DNA from: an uncultured Pseudoruegeria sp.
Lineage (GTDB): Bacteria > Pseudomonadota > Alphaproteobacteria > Rhodobacterales > Rhodobacteraceae
Assembly: GCA_947498155.1 (NCBI GenBank)
Contig: CANMJD010000004.1
Span: 62,001 to 126,000, forward strand
Direction: 5' to 3'
DNA length: 64,000 nucleotides
The notes under the pieces: model-generated
Told to the model about the DNA's origin: nothing
Databases searched by the model: none
Seen by the model: only the letters and a program-made list of their open reading frames with translations
In this document: positions 1 through 8,762 of the stretch, piece by piece
Layout: the number at the start of each line of letters is the position of its first letter
How positions within the stretch are numbered: the first letter of the stretch is position 1
Translations under genes and position numbers: made by a program

Positions 1-99
1 GCCACCCTGGATCGGATTTCTTATCATTTCAGCTGTCGCAGCCATGGGGCTGTGGTTTTCACCCCGTTCAAAACCCTTAGCATAAAGGCGTGCACAAAG

Positions 100-642
100 A
101 TGTTTTCGATCAAATCCAGCCCTCTCCCCGAGGGCGCTTTTTTGCAAAATGAAATCACCGACCCAGAGGTCTATGCCGATTGTTTTTATGCGGACCTGCC
201 ACGCAGGGTGACACTGCAACAATATATCCGCGCCTACTTTGATGCTCCGGTCTTTCGGGCAGAACGGGTCATCTTAAAGCACGCCCTGTCCAGCCCCTCT
301 ACGACCGAGGATGTTCACAACCTTGCGAAAGGCACCGGCACGTCCCTTGCCGCTTGGCACATGACACACCGCGATAATGAGCAAATCCTGCTGGCCATTC
401 CCAAAGGGCCTGTGCGGACGTGGCTCATGGTGACAAAACACCCCTCTAAGACCGGACACAGCCGGTTGTATTTCGGCACTGCTCTGGTCCCCCCAAGCAA
501 TCCCCGAAAATCACAACTGAAAATCCCGCCCGTTTATCGCTTTTTTATCGGTCCCCACCGTCTATATTCGCGATTATTGCTCTCCCAAGCGATCCGCGCT
601 CTTCGAACTGCCCCCGAAGACAGGCTGTCGCTGTCTATTTGA
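100..642 (+). CDS. Conserved hypothetical protein, DUF2867-like
   Basis: About 180 residues. I prefer the ATG at 100 (N-terminus MFSIKSSPLPEG) over the GTG at 52, because the extra 16 residues look like untranslated leader. There is no signal peptide or membrane segment. The C-terminal half has an alternating strand pattern ending in RLYFGTA and then FFIGPHRLYSRLLL, which recalls the small DUF2867/SRPBCC-like proteins of proteobacteria, whose role is unknown. It lies 23 bp upstream of the next gene in the same direction, so the two may be cotranscribed. The reading frame is supported by length and codon use; the family assignment is from memory and weak. Confidence 0.6.
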   Translation: MFSIKSSPLPEGAFLQNEITDPEVYADCFYADLPRRVTLQQYIRAYFDAPVFRAERVILKHALSSPSTTEDVHNLAKGTGTSLAAWHMTHRDNEQILLAIPKGPVRTWLMVTKHPSKTGHSRLYFGTALVPPSNPRKSQLKIPPVYRFFIGPHRLYSRLLLSQAIRALRTAPEDRLSLSI

Positions 643-665
643 AAATATATGCAGGATGAGATCAG

Positions 666-1181
666 ATGATCCTTAAGAAAATCGCCGGAAAATTCATTTC
701 AAAGGCCGAAGTAAAGGTGGGCGCCCCCTTGGACTATGTGCATGTTATCGCCGAAACAGACCTTTCGCTTCTGGCGCGGTATAACAAGCTGTTCGGCTTT
801 CTGGACCCGAATAAAAAGGCCCCAGCCCTTGCCTATCACACCGCGCGACTGCGCGGGGCGCGGGCGGCTGATTGCGGGACCTGCGTTCAGATCGAAAGCA
901 ATCTTGCCACGCAGGCGGGCATTGCGCCGGAGATCGTCAAAAACATCATCCGCGCGGATTATGACAGCCTGCCAGCGGAAATCATCGCCGTTGCAAAGCT
1001 GGCCGATGCGGTTGTTGGACAACGTATGGACGCCGCAGAACACCGCGAAAAGGTTGTCGAGGCCTTCGGTCAGGCGGGTCTGATTGAACTAAGCTATGCG
1101 ATGAACGGCGCGGCCCTGTTGCCCGGCATCAAACGGTCCATGGGGTATGCGACCTCCTGCGATCTAAGCCTGATCGCCTAG
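666..1181 (+). CDS. AhpD / carboxymuconolactone decarboxylase-like protein
   Basis: 171 residues, all helical in character. The segment around residues 70-77 (DCGTCVQIE) is a CxxC motif placed as in AhpD-like peroxidase partners, which use a Cys pair and a downstream His to reduce peroxidases. Here the position usually held by His, four residues after the second Cys, is Glu77, so a classical AhpD proton relay is not evident. The later LADAVVGQRMDA and helical C-terminus fit the CMD fold. Function is not assigned beyond a thiol-redox or fold-level guess. It follows the upstream hypothetical gene by 23 bp and probably shares its transcript. Confidence 0.65.
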   Translation: MILKKIAGKFISKAEVKVGAPLDYVHVIAETDLSLLARYNKLFGFLDPNKKAPALAYHTARLRGARAADCGTCVQIESNLATQAGIAPEIVKNIIRADYDSLPAEIIAVAKLADAVVGQRMDAAEHREKVVEAFGQAGLIELSYAMNGAALLPGIKRSMGYATSCDLSLIA

Positions 1182-1281
1182 AGCCAGTGGGAATTCGCCG
1201 CACGTCACGCAGGGGCTAAACCGGCCCTGCGCAGCGATGCGCGCGCCACTCTTTACATCCAGCCCGCAATCTGTAGCTTAT

Positions 1282-1314
1282 TGCCACCTCATTTGAGCAC
1301 CTGCCAAGGTGGCA
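1282..1314 (+). promoter_or_regulatory. Leader hairpin upstream of the FKBP gene
   Basis: Perfect 8-base arms TGCCACCT (1282-1289) and AGGTGGCA (1307-1314) separated by 17 bases, 37 bp before the FKBP start. It has no T-run, so it is not an intrinsic terminator. It could be a 5'-UTR structure or a protein-binding inverted repeat. The repeat itself is directly visible; any role is inference. Confidence 0.35.
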
Positions 1315-1350
1315 GCCTCACTCATTCACCCAAACCCTACAGGATTCTTG

Positions 1351-1779
1351 ATGACCGAAATCAAATCGGGCGACACCGTTCGCATTCACTACACCGGCAC
1401 ACTAGACGACGGCACTGTATTTGACTCTTCCGAAGGCCGCGAGCCGCTGGAATTCCAGGTTGGCTCTGGTCAGATCATTCCCGGCCTCGACCAAGCGCTT
1501 CCCGGCATGACCGCAGGCGAAAAGAAAATCGTTAACATCGCGCCCGAAGATGCCTATGGTCCGGTTTACGAAGAAGCCCGCCAATCCGTACCGCGCACAC
1601 AAATTCCGGCTGAAATCCCGCTCGAAGTTGGTATCCAACTGCAGATGCAAACACCGGATGGCCGCGCCATGCCCGTGACCGTGGTCGAGATTTCGGATGA
1701 CTCCGTCCTGCTTGACGCCAACCACGCCCTTGCCGGTAAAGCCCTGACTTTTGATTTCGAGATCGTCGCGATCAACTAA
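1351..1779 (+). CDS. FKBP-type peptidyl-prolyl cis-trans isomerase (SlyD-like)
   Basis: Predicted cytoplasmic prolyl isomerase and chaperone of 142 residues. The start is set at the ATG at 1351 (MTEIKSGDTVRIHYTG); the longer frame from 1309 adds a low-quality leader. The FKBP core is clear: VRIHYTGTLDDGTVFDSS near residues 10-27, IIPGLDQALPGM at 42-53 and EDAYGP at 66-71. This is followed by an inserted IF-type domain of about 50 residues as in SlyD/FkpB proteins, then a return strand (GKALTFDFEIVAI). The His-rich metal tail of E. coli SlyD is absent. It has its own terminator and seems monocistronic. Confidence 0.93.
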   Translation: MTEIKSGDTVRIHYTGTLDDGTVFDSSEGREPLEFQVGSGQIIPGLDQALPGMTAGEKKIVNIAPEDAYGPVYEEARQSVPRTQIPAEIPLEVGIQLQMQTPDGRAMPVTVVEISDDSVLLDANHALAGKALTFDFEIVAIN

Positions 1780-1791
1780 AAACCTCTTACG

Positions 1792-1825
1792 AAAGCGCGC
1801 CCGGATTTCTTTAGGTGCGCTTTTT
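1792..1825 (+). terminator. Rho-independent terminator after the FKBP gene
   Basis: Arms AAAGCGCGCC (1792-1801) and GGTGCGCTTT (1814-1823) pair over 10 bp with one G-T wobble and run into TTTTT. It begins 12 bp after the stop codon of the FKBP gene. Confidence 0.8.
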
Positions 1826-1888
1826 CATCTCGGTGTCGGGCAGCCCGCGTGATAGGCTAGTCCTGCATGGACCGGGAGTAATAATCTA

Positions 1889-2692
1889 ATGCCAGTAGCT
1901 AATCTAAACGGTGCGCAGATTCATTACACCGACAGCGGAACAGGGTCAGAGGCCATTGTCTTTTCCCATGGGCTGCTGTTCAACGGCACGATGTTTGAGG
2001 CGCAGATCGCCCATTTCCAAGAACGCTACCGGTGCATTGCCTTTGATCATCGCGGCCAAGGGCAAAGCGGCGTTACCCAAGGCGGGTATGACATCGACAC
2101 GCTCACCGAAGATGCGGCGGCTTTGATCCAACATCTGGGACTTGCACCCTGTCACTTTGTCGGGCTGAGCATGGGCGGCTTTGTCGGTCTTCGACTGGCA
2201 GCCCATAAGCCGGATTTGATCAAGTCGCTCACGGTGCTGGACAGTTCTGCAGAGGCCGAACCCGCGGTTAACGGCCCCAAATACCGGTTACTGAACCTGA
2301 TCGCCCGCTGGATCGGGCTGGGGGTTGTTGTCGGGCAAGTCCTGCCGATTATGTTTGGCAAAACCTATCTGAACGATCCGGAACGCGCCGAAGACAAAAG
2401 AAAATGGGCCAATGTCATAACCGGTAATGACCGCATCGGCATCACGCGGGCGGTGAGCGGCGTGATCAACCGCAAAGACAGCTCAGATATTCTTGGCAAG
2501 ATCAACAAGCCCGTCGGGATTGGTGTGGGCGATGAAGATATTGCCACGCTCCCCGAAAAATCAGAACGCATGCACAAAGCCATTGCGGGTTCACGGCTTG
2601 TCTATTTCAAAGGGGCGGGACATTCATCCAGCATCGAAACACCATCGCAGGTTATCGAAATTATTGAGGATACGGTTTCCCGGACATCGTAA
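1889..2692 (+). CDS. Alpha/beta hydrolase
   Basis: 267 residues of the alpha/beta hydrolase fold. The oxyanion motif is SHG (about residues 26-28), the nucleophile elbow is GLSMGG with Ser94, the acid is likely Asp215 or Asp217 in GVGDED, and the catalytic His is His245 in GAGHSSS. The closest general type is the 3-oxoadipate enol-lactonase/haloperoxidase group, but the substrate cannot be read from sequence. There is no signal peptide. It is preceded by a terminator and faces the convergent irr gene, with 64 bp between their stops. Confidence 0.85.
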   Translation: MPVANLNGAQIHYTDSGTGSEAIVFSHGLLFNGTMFEAQIAHFQERYRCIAFDHRGQGQSGVTQGGYDIDTLTEDAAALIQHLGLAPCHFVGLSMGGFVGLRLAAHKPDLIKSLTVLDSSAEAEPAVNGPKYRLLNLIARWIGLGVVVGQVLPIMFGKTYLNDPERAEDKRKWANVITGNDRIGITRAVSGVINRKDSSDILGKINKPVGIGVGDEDIATLPEKSERMHKAIAGSRLVYFKGAGHSSSIETPSQVIEIIEDTVSRTS

Positions 2693-2756
2693 GTTCGGGA
2701 AATTTCCGCTGGCGTGCCATATAAAAACGCGCGCTTACCTTAAGATGGCAGGTGGA

Positions 2757-3173
2757 TCAGGTTCTGCGCAAACGGATGACAACATCTACCTTGGCAATTT
2801 CTGCCCCTTCCGGTGCATCGGGGACTCGCGCGAATTCCAGCTGTTCCGCAGGTGCGTCGGTCAGGGTTGCGCTGTCTTCCCAGTAAAAATGCGGATGATC
2901 GGTGATGTTTGTGTCGAAATAGGATTTCGACCCGTCCACGGTGATTTCCCGCATCAAGCCCGCCTCGCAAAACGCCTTGAGCGTATTGTAAACCGTGGCC
3001 AAAGACACTTTTTCCCCGCTGTCGCCGGCGGCCTCAAATAGGCTTTCGGCGGTGACATGGCGGTTGTGCCCGTCCCCCACAAGAAGTTCCGCCAGCGCTG
3101 TGCGCTGTTTGGTCGGGCGCAATTCCGACTTGGCCAGCCATTGCGTGGCGCGCATGTTTGCTTCGGGTGTCAT
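2757..3173 (-). CDS. irr: Irr iron response regulator (Fur family)
   Basis: 138-residue Fur-superfamily regulator. The winged helix includes SLATVYNTLKAF (about residues 57-68), the recognition-helix signature of Fur proteins. The centre carries ITDHPHFYWED (90-100), an HxH stretch where Irr proteins bind heme or metal. It lacks the C-terminal CxxC zinc clusters of Fur and Zur. Irr represses or activates iron and heme genes in alphaproteobacteria when heme is scarce. It is divergent from fabA-fabB, an arrangement that I recall as common in Rhodobacteraceae and which separates it from Fur, Mur and Zur. The heme genes further along this window are plausible targets, although I did not identify an ICE box. 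Confidence 0.85.
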   Translation of the reverse strand: MTPEANMRATQWLAKSELRPTKQRTALAELLVGDGHNRHVTAESLFEAAGDSGEKVSLATVYNTLKAFCEAGLMREITVDGSKSYFDTNITDHPHFYWEDSATLTDAPAEQLEFARVPDAPEGAEIAKVDVVIRLRRT

Positions 3174-3345
3174 ATCCGTGGCGGTTCCATCTTAAGAGCA
3201 GTTGCCTATTATAGAGCGTGATTTTTGTCAGTTTCAAACGAAAATGCATCGACGCCTCTGTGCGGTTCCCTTGCCCTTTGCAAAGCGGGTCTGATACAGG
3301 GGTTCAACGCAAATACGATAAGAACAGAAAAAGGGCCCGTAACCA

Positions 3346-3855
3346 ATGTCGGATTTCCCGAGCAGTTTTGATAAAGAAGACCTTCTGAAATGCGCCAGAG
3401 GGGAGCTTTTTGGCCCTGGCAATGCCCAACTTCCGGCCCCCCCCATGCTGATGATGGACCGCATCACAGAGGTCAGTGCCGATGGCGGTGCCCATGGCAA
3501 AGGCCACATCATCGCCGAATTCGACATCACGCCAGAGCTTTGGTTCTTTGACTGCCATTTCCCCGGCAACCCGATCATGCCCGGCTGTCTGGGTCTGGAT
3601 GGGCTGTGGCAGCTGACCGGCTTCAACCTTGGCTGGCGCGGCTGGCAGGGACGTGGTTATGCGCTGGGCGTTGGTGAGGTCAAACTGACCGGCATGGTGC
3701 GCCCTGAACGTAAAATGCTGACTTATAAGATCGATTTCACCAAAGCTTTGCAAACCCGCCGCCTGACCATGGGTGTGGCTGACGGTATTGTAGAAGCCGA
3801 TGGCGAAGTTATTTATCAGGTCAAGGATATGAAAGTCGCTTTGTCCGAAAGCTAA
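3346..3855 (+). CDS. fabA: 3-hydroxydecanoyl-ACP dehydratase/isomerase FabA
   Basis: 169 residues. It dehydrates 3-hydroxyacyl-ACP and isomerises trans-2- to cis-3-decenoyl-ACP, the branch point for anaerobic unsaturated fatty acid synthesis. The catalytic segment [12 protein letters not shown] contains His71, and LGLDGLWQ contains Asp85, matching His70/Asp84 of the E. coli enzyme in spacing. Full length with the normal N-terminus ([11 protein letters not shown]). fabB starts 28 bp downstream, so the pair is an operon. It is divergent from irr across 172 bp. Confidence 0.97.
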   Translation: MSDFPSSFDKEDLLKCARGELFGPGNAQLPAPPMLMMDRITEVSADGGAHGKGHIIAEFDITPELWFFDCHFPGNPIMPGCLGLDGLWQLTGFNLGWRGWQGRGYALGVGEVKLTGMVRPERKMLTYKIDFTKALQTRRLTMGVADGIVEADGEVIYQVKDMKVALSES

Positions 3856-3883
3856 GACTTTTACGCATAAAGAGGAGTGCGCA

Positions 3884-5110
3884 ATGCGCCGAGTCGTAAT
3901 TACAGGGATGGGGATTGTCTCTCCGATCGGGAATGACGTCACAGAGGTGACCGCGTCGTTAATGGCGGGCAAATCCGGCATTATCCGCGAAGAAGAATAT
4001 GCCGCGAACGGATTTCGCAGTCAGGTCGCGGGCATTCCGCAGATCGACCTTGCCGCGTCCATCGATAAACGTCAGCTGCGCTTCATGGGGCCGGGAGCGG
4101 CCTATAACTTTCTGGCGATGGAGCAGGCAATTGCCGATTCCGGTCTGGAAGAAAACGAGGTTTCAAACGAACGTTCGGGCCTGATCATGGGATCGGGTGG
4201 TCCCTCCACGTCCAACTTCTTCACCGCTTTTAACACGGTGAAAGAAAAAGGTGCGCCAAAGCGTATGGGCCCCTTCATGGTGACCCGCTGTATGTCTTCG
4301 ACCAATTCGGCCTGTCTCGCGACGCCGTTTAAAATCAAAGGCATCAACTATTCGATCACCTCGGCCTGTTCGACCTCTGCCCATTGCATCGGCAATGGTG
4401 TTGAGCAAATCCAGATGGGCAAACAGGATATCGTCTTTGCCGGTGGCGGCGAAGAGGTCGATTGGACCCTGTCCTGCCTGTTTGACGCAATGGGTGCGAT
4501 GTCGAGCAAATATAACAACACGCCGGAAACCGCTTCTCGCCCGTTTGACGCAACCCGCGACGGGTTTGTGATCGGCGGCGGCGGCGGTGTTGTGGTTCTG
4601 GAAGAACTCGACCACGCCTTGGCGCGCGGTGCGAAAATCTATTGCGAAGTCACCGGCTATGGCGCGACATCTGATGGTCACGACATGGTCGCCCCGTCCG
4701 GCGAAGGTGGTGAACGCTCGATGAAACTGGCCGTGAGCACCATCGGGGATCGCAAGGTCGACTACATCAATGCCCATGGCACCTCGACCCCTGCCGGTGA
4801 TGTCACCGAAGTGCAAGCCGTGCGCCGGGTCTTTGGCGAAGGCAGCACCCCGCCGATTGCCTCAACCAAATCGCTGACCGGCCACAGCCTTGGCGCGACC
4901 GGTGTGCATGAAGCAATCTATTCGATCATCATGATGGAAAATAACTTCATCGCGGCATCGGCTAATGTGACCGAGTTGGACCCAGCCTTGCACCCCGATG
5001 AAATCGTAACAACGCGCCGCGATGGCGTTGCGCTGGATACGGTTCTGTCCAACAGCTTTGGCTTTGGTGGTACAAACGCCACTCTGGTAATGAGCAAATA
5101 CCACGGTTAA
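3884..5110 (+). CDS. fabB: 3-oxoacyl-ACP synthase I FabB
   Basis: 408-residue condensing enzyme that elongates cis-3-decenoyl-ACP. The Cys-His-His triad is visible as Cys162 in SACSTSAHC, His298 in NAHGTSTP and His334 in [10 protein letters not shown]. The C-terminus [14 protein letters not shown] is canonical. An AGGAG ribosome site lies just before the ATG. The gene is cotranscribed with fabA and ends at a strong TTCG-loop terminator. fabI, which commonly follows in relatives, is not adjacent here; a DsbA-like gene occupies that position. Confidence 0.97.
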   Translation: MRRVVITGMGIVSPIGNDVTEVTASLMAGKSGIIREEEYAANGFRSQVAGIPQIDLAASIDKRQLRFMGPGAAYNFLAMEQAIADSGLEENEVSNERSGLIMGSGGPSTSNFFTAFNTVKEKGAPKRMGPFMVTRCMSSTNSACLATPFKIKGINYSITSACSTSAHCIGNGVEQIQMGKQDIVFAGGGEEVDWTLSCLFDAMGAMSSKYNNTPETASRPFDATRDGFVIGGGGGVVVLEELDHALARGAKIYCEVTGYGATSDGHDMVAPSGEGGERSMKLAVSTIGDRKVDYINAHGTSTPAGDVTEVQAVRRVFGEGSTPPIASTKSLTGHSLGATGVHEAIYSIIMMENNFIAASANVTELDPALHPDEIVTTRRDGVALDTVLSNSFGFGGTNATLVMSKYHG

Positions 5111-5131
5111 TCCCTGATTTCAGAGATATGC

Positions 5132-5163
5132 AAAGCGGCTCCTTCGGGGGCCGCTTTTGTTTT
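5132..5163 (+). terminator. Rho-independent terminator of fabA-fabB
   Basis: AAAGCGGCTCC and GGGGCCGCTTT pair across a TTCG tetraloop, followed by TGTTTT. It starts 21 bp after the fabB stop. This is a textbook stable hairpin with a T-rich tail. Confidence 0.9.
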
Positions 5164-5333
5164 GGCGATGTCTGTTAGCAAAGCCCACCGTATCGTGATC
5201 GCCACGCTGCCCGCCTTGTCAGCATCCCTCTTTTAATTTGCGCGGCACGCCCTACTTAATGGAAACCCTTCCCCCTTAAGCCGGTGTGGCCCTTTGCGGC
5301 GCATCGGCTTTTCCCTTCCTTAAAGGCCCTGTC

Positions 5334-5987
5334 ATGACCACCGCTTCCGCCCCCCTACGCATCGATATTATTTCAGACGTCATGTGCCCGTGGTGCGTGA
5401 TCGGGTATCGGCAACTGGCACAGGCGCTTGCGGATAAAAACACCGCGCATGAAATTCACTGGCATCCCTTCGAGCTGAACCCCGACATGGCCGCCGACGG
5501 GCAAGACCTTGGGGAACATCTGGCTGAGAAATATGGCGTGACCCCCGAACAATCCGCGCAGAACCGCATCCAGATCACCCAGCTGGGGGCGGATCAGGGA
5601 TTTGAGTTCGCCTTCACCGACGATTTGCGAATGTATAACACCTTCAACACCCACCAACTGCTGCATTGGGCCGATGGATTTAACAAGAAACACGCGTTGA
5701 AACAGGCGCTTTTCAGCGCCCATTTCACCGATCACCGTGATCTGTCCGACAATAATGTACTGGCTGACATTGCCGCCGAAAACGGGCTGGAGCACGCCGA
5801 AGCATTGGCGGTTCTGGCCGACCAACGCTTTGCCTCGGAGGTGCGCACAGCGCAGCAGTACTGGATGCAAAACGGCATTCGCGGCGTGCCAGCGGTGGTA
5901 TTCAACAACCGCCATCTGGTGACGGGCGCGCAGGGCGTTGACACCTACAGCAACATTCTGGCGCAACTTGAAAACATGGCAGATTAA
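5334..5987 (+). CDS. DsbA-family oxidoreductase, FrnE-like
   Basis: 217 residues from the ATG at 5334 (MTTASAPLRIDIISDVMCPWC). It has a thioredoxin-fold N-terminus with a CPWC active site (Cys18-Cys21), a long helical insertion, and the cis-Pro loop GIRGVPAVVF near residue 183. This is the layout of FrnE/2-hydroxychromene-2-carboxylate isomerase-like DsbA proteins. No signal peptide is present, so it should be cytoplasmic, as FrnE proteins are. Partner and substrate are unknown. It sits alone between the fabB terminator and a 289-bp spacer. Confidence 0.85.
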   Translation: MTTASAPLRIDIISDVMCPWCVIGYRQLAQALADKNTAHEIHWHPFELNPDMAADGQDLGEHLAEKYGVTPEQSAQNRIQITQLGADQGFEFAFTDDLRMYNTFNTHQLLHWADGFNKKHALKQALFSAHFTDHRDLSDNNVLADIAAENGLEHAEALAVLADQRFASEVRTAQQYWMQNGIRGVPAVVFNNRHLVTGAQGVDTYSNILAQLENMAD

Positions 5988-6276
5988 ACACCCCCAGAAG
6001 CGCCACCTCTGGTTGCGATGGCGCATTGATGTGGCCTTGGAGCGATGTCTCTGATCTGCCATTCTTGACGCCTACCTCGCAGATCAGTCAGTCCAAAGCT
6101 AAGGTTTTAGATTTACAAAAGTGAAATTGGGAAATGCAATCGCATTGACATCGCAACAAAAAACAACGTTGCACACAACTATCCAGAGAACACCCTATCC
6201 AAAAGGGTGCTGTGCCTGCTAGGCTTGCTACGCAACATTAAAAGCTTTTTCGCGCCCAATTATTGACGGTAACCCA
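5988..6276. other. Intergenic spacer with an 8-bp inverted repeat
   Basis: This 289-bp stretch has no convincing gene. It contains perfect arms TGATCTGC (6052-6059) and GCAGATCA (6079-6086) with a 19-base loop. An AT-richer part from about 6100 is likely the promoter region of the metalloprotease gene. No T-run follows the hairpin. Confidence 0.4.
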
Positions 6277-7611
6277 ATGAGATTTCTTGACTCGGATAGA
6301 CATACGGCGCTTTCGACGATCGCTGTTATGCGCTCGGACAACATCAACGACAGATGGAACCACCGCCCCGTATCTGAGGATACTTCACTCAATCACGGTC
6401 TATGGTACGGGCGTCCGGCGCAGGATATGCCGTCCGCGGAACCGGCGGACCAACCAATGGGCGCAGGCCGCGGGTTGGAAATCACCGATGGCTTTGACTT
6501 TCTCGATCGCCCGGACCTTGAAACGAGTATATTCAGCACGGCAGATCGCCAACCCTCCAACGGGTTTCCGGAAATCGAAGCCGATGACACTATACATGCA
6601 CCTAGCACCGCATCGGCAATAACCGAAGGCCGGAACACGCCCGACACACCGGTGCTGACAGATGCAGATCCTCAATCACCGCCGCCGCCCATCGCGCAGC
6701 CGCAAGACTCCGAAGCCCCCACAAACATGGGGCGCCCCGCAGGGGCCACCCCCGGGCCGCCGCAGGCAACGCCGCAGAGCCCCGAACCGGGTGATAACAA
6801 TGCCGATTATGGTCGTCCGGCAGACGCCGTACCGGATCTGCCGCCGGATACTGGCGTTCTGGATGACTACACCAGCGGCGGCCAATCCAGCACATCCTAT
6901 AACGTTTCAATCGAATTTTTGGGCTCGTGGACGGTCGAACTACAGACGGCATTTATTGATGCTGCGGAGTACCTGAGCACGATTATTCTCGCGGATCTTC
7001 CGGATGTGGTAATCAACGGCGTCAACATTGACGACATCATCATTACTGCAACCCTTGAGGGTATTGATGGTGTCGGAGGAGTTCTGGGCAGTGCTGGACC
7101 GGATTATATTCGAAACGACGGGAGCTATCTAACGGCAACAGGCTCTATGACGTTTGACAGCGAGGACGCGCAGAACCAACTGAACCTAGGGAATTGGGAA
7201 ACGATTGTTCTGCATGAAATGATTCATGCTTTGGGTTTTGGCACGCTCTGGACGTTGATGGGGCTTACCACAGGGACAGTTGCAGGCGGCGATATTCGGT
7301 TTGCGGGCATAAATGCAACCGATGTGTATCAAACAGAATTTGCCAGCATCGCAAATGGGGACTCCGGATCACTTTCAGGGGTACCGGTGGAAACCGATGG
7401 CGGACAGGGTACCGCCGGTGGACATTGGGATGAGATTTTATTCGGTACGGAAATCATGACAGGGTATGTTGATCCCGGCGGGTTTGTCTCGCAAATGACC
7501 ATCGCCGCGCTCGAAGACATGGGATATGACACTGTCTATGACAATCCCTATAGCGCAACAGACTTGTCGGGGCCGATTCCGGTTGATCCTCTGCTGGATC
7601 TAATTGCTTAA
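6277..7611 (+). CDS. Leishmanolysin-like (M8-type) zinc metalloprotease with a disordered N-terminal half
   Basis: 444 residues. The first 200 are rich in Pro, Ala and Asp and look disordered. They contain three copies of a GRPA motif in similar contexts: YGRPAQDMP at 44, MGRPAGATP at 151 and YGRPADAVP at 178. The rest resembles a leishmanolysin-like catalytic domain: HEMIHALGFGTLW gives the zinc ligands His313 and His317 and catalytic Glu314, GGHWDE gives a third ligand His383, and EIMTGY (Met394) fits the Met-turn. There is no recognisable Sec signal peptide and no RTX nonapeptide repeats. Export, if any, would need a C-terminal type I signal, which I cannot confirm. The substrate is unknown. 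Confidence 0.75.
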   Translation: MRFLDSDRHTALSTIAVMRSDNINDRWNHRPVSEDTSLNHGLWYGRPAQDMPSAEPADQPMGAGRGLEITDGFDFLDRPDLETSIFSTADRQPSNGFPEIEADDTIHAPSTASAITEGRNTPDTPVLTDADPQSPPPPIAQPQDSEAPTNMGRPAGATPGPPQATPQSPEPGDNNADYGRPADAVPDLPPDTGVLDDYTSGGQSSTSYNVSIEFLGSWTVELQTAFIDAAEYLSTIILADLPDVVINGVNIDDIIITATLEGIDGVGGVLGSAGPDYIRNDGSYLTATGSMTFDSEDAQNQLNLGNWETIVLHEMIHALGFGTLWTLMGLTTGTVAGGDIRFAGINATDVYQTEFASIANGDSGSLSGVPVETDGGQGTAGGHWDEILFGTEIMTGYVDPGGFVSQMTIAALEDMGYDTVYDNPYSATDLSGPIPVDPLLDLIA

Positions 7612-7748
7612 ACATCCAAGGGTATCCCTGATCAAAAGCGGTGGACGTCGCAGTTGACTGGCCGATTACGGCATTAAAAGTGTCCCTTTTTCTATACTTT
7701 AAATAAAGCTAGGCTGCGCAGAACAATGCCAGCAAAGGACGGTGCCCC

Positions 7749-8729
7749 ATGGCCCAACACCCGGATTCCGGCATCCCCGATGTGCAAAGCGCGCTGGATA
7801 AGTTGACCGGCTTGATCCAGAAAGAACCCGCACTTCAGGGGGCAAAACTACAGCGTCCGCTGTCTCTGACACCGGACGACACCGCTATTCTGGGCACGCT
7901 GGGCGGCGAAAAAGTGGTGTTTCAGATGTTCCTTGGCCCCGAGGCCACCGCGCGGGCAGAGGCCCAGCAGGCGGAACTGGCGCTGATGGCCGCCCATCTG
8001 GAAGACGGCCCCCATCAGGTTCCCCGCTGCCACTTAATACTGCCAGAGCATGGGCTGACGGTGCTGACCTTTATCGGCGGCAAATCCCTTGCGGAACAAC
8101 TGCCAAAGGCCAACGCACAAAAACGCCGTCAAATGCTATCACAGGCAGGTATGTGGTTGAAACGCTACGCCATGGCGCGGCGGCGCAAGGCCCATTTCGG
8201 TGCGCCGTTCTGGATCGAAACACGCAGCAAACGGCTGGCAAAAATCAAAGCCCCCGAAGGCGCCACACGCGCCCTCATCCTGCATGACACCCTGGGCCGA
8301 CGGGCCGAAGCCTTGCGGGGCGCGATGGTCTGGCAGGCGGCGGGCCACGGGCATTTCACCCCCGCCAATTTGAAAATTCACCAAGGCACAGTTTACGGAA
8401 TCAATATCCAACGCGAAAACTGGTCGGCCCTTGCCCGTGAATTGGCCGGATTTCTGGTCGAGGTTCAGCTTACCTGCCCTGATCCCAATGCTGATGCCGA
8501 TCTACGGTTTGGCATTGTGCAGGCGGACTTTCAGGCGCTGCTAAAGCGCAATGTGCTGGATGCCGATGAAATCTATAGCATTCTGCCCTTTTTCATCGGG
8601 ATCGAGATTCTGGACCGGGTGATCAGCGATGCCCGATCCCCGCAGCTGGAGGATATCCAACAGGCCCGACTGGGCCACCTCGCCCAAGCTTTTATCGAAA
8701 GCCCGATCAGCCCCGACGCCTATCAGTAG
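7749..8729 (+). CDS. Aminoglycoside-phosphotransferase-like (protein-kinase fold) protein, degenerate motifs
   Basis: 326 residues. The general pattern of an APH/choline-kinase fold is visible: an early strand pair with GTLGGEKVVFQMFL (about residues 49-62), a hinge LTVLTFIGGKSLAEQL, and GHGHFTPANLKI (about 200-211) in the place of the catalytic H-G-D-x-x-x-x-N loop. Here the Asp is replaced by His, although the Asn remains. The metal-binding I-D-W/F motif is represented only by YGINIQRENW. Phosphotransfer is therefore doubtful and a scaffold or divergent kinase is possible. It is followed 33 bp later by a HAD gene in the same direction. Confidence 0.55.
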   Translation: MAQHPDSGIPDVQSALDKLTGLIQKEPALQGAKLQRPLSLTPDDTAILGTLGGEKVVFQMFLGPEATARAEAQQAELALMAAHLEDGPHQVPRCHLILPEHGLTVLTFIGGKSLAEQLPKANAQKRRQMLSQAGMWLKRYAMARRRKAHFGAPFWIETRSKRLAKIKAPEGATRALILHDTLGRRAEALRGAMVWQAAGHGHFTPANLKIHQGTVYGINIQRENWSALARELAGFLVEVQLTCPDPNADADLRFGIVQADFQALLKRNVLDADEIYSILPFFIGIEILDRVISDARSPQLEDIQQARLGHLAQAFIESPISPDAYQ

Positions 8730-8762
8730 CCACAGGGCCATTTACAAGAATTGGAACGCCAC

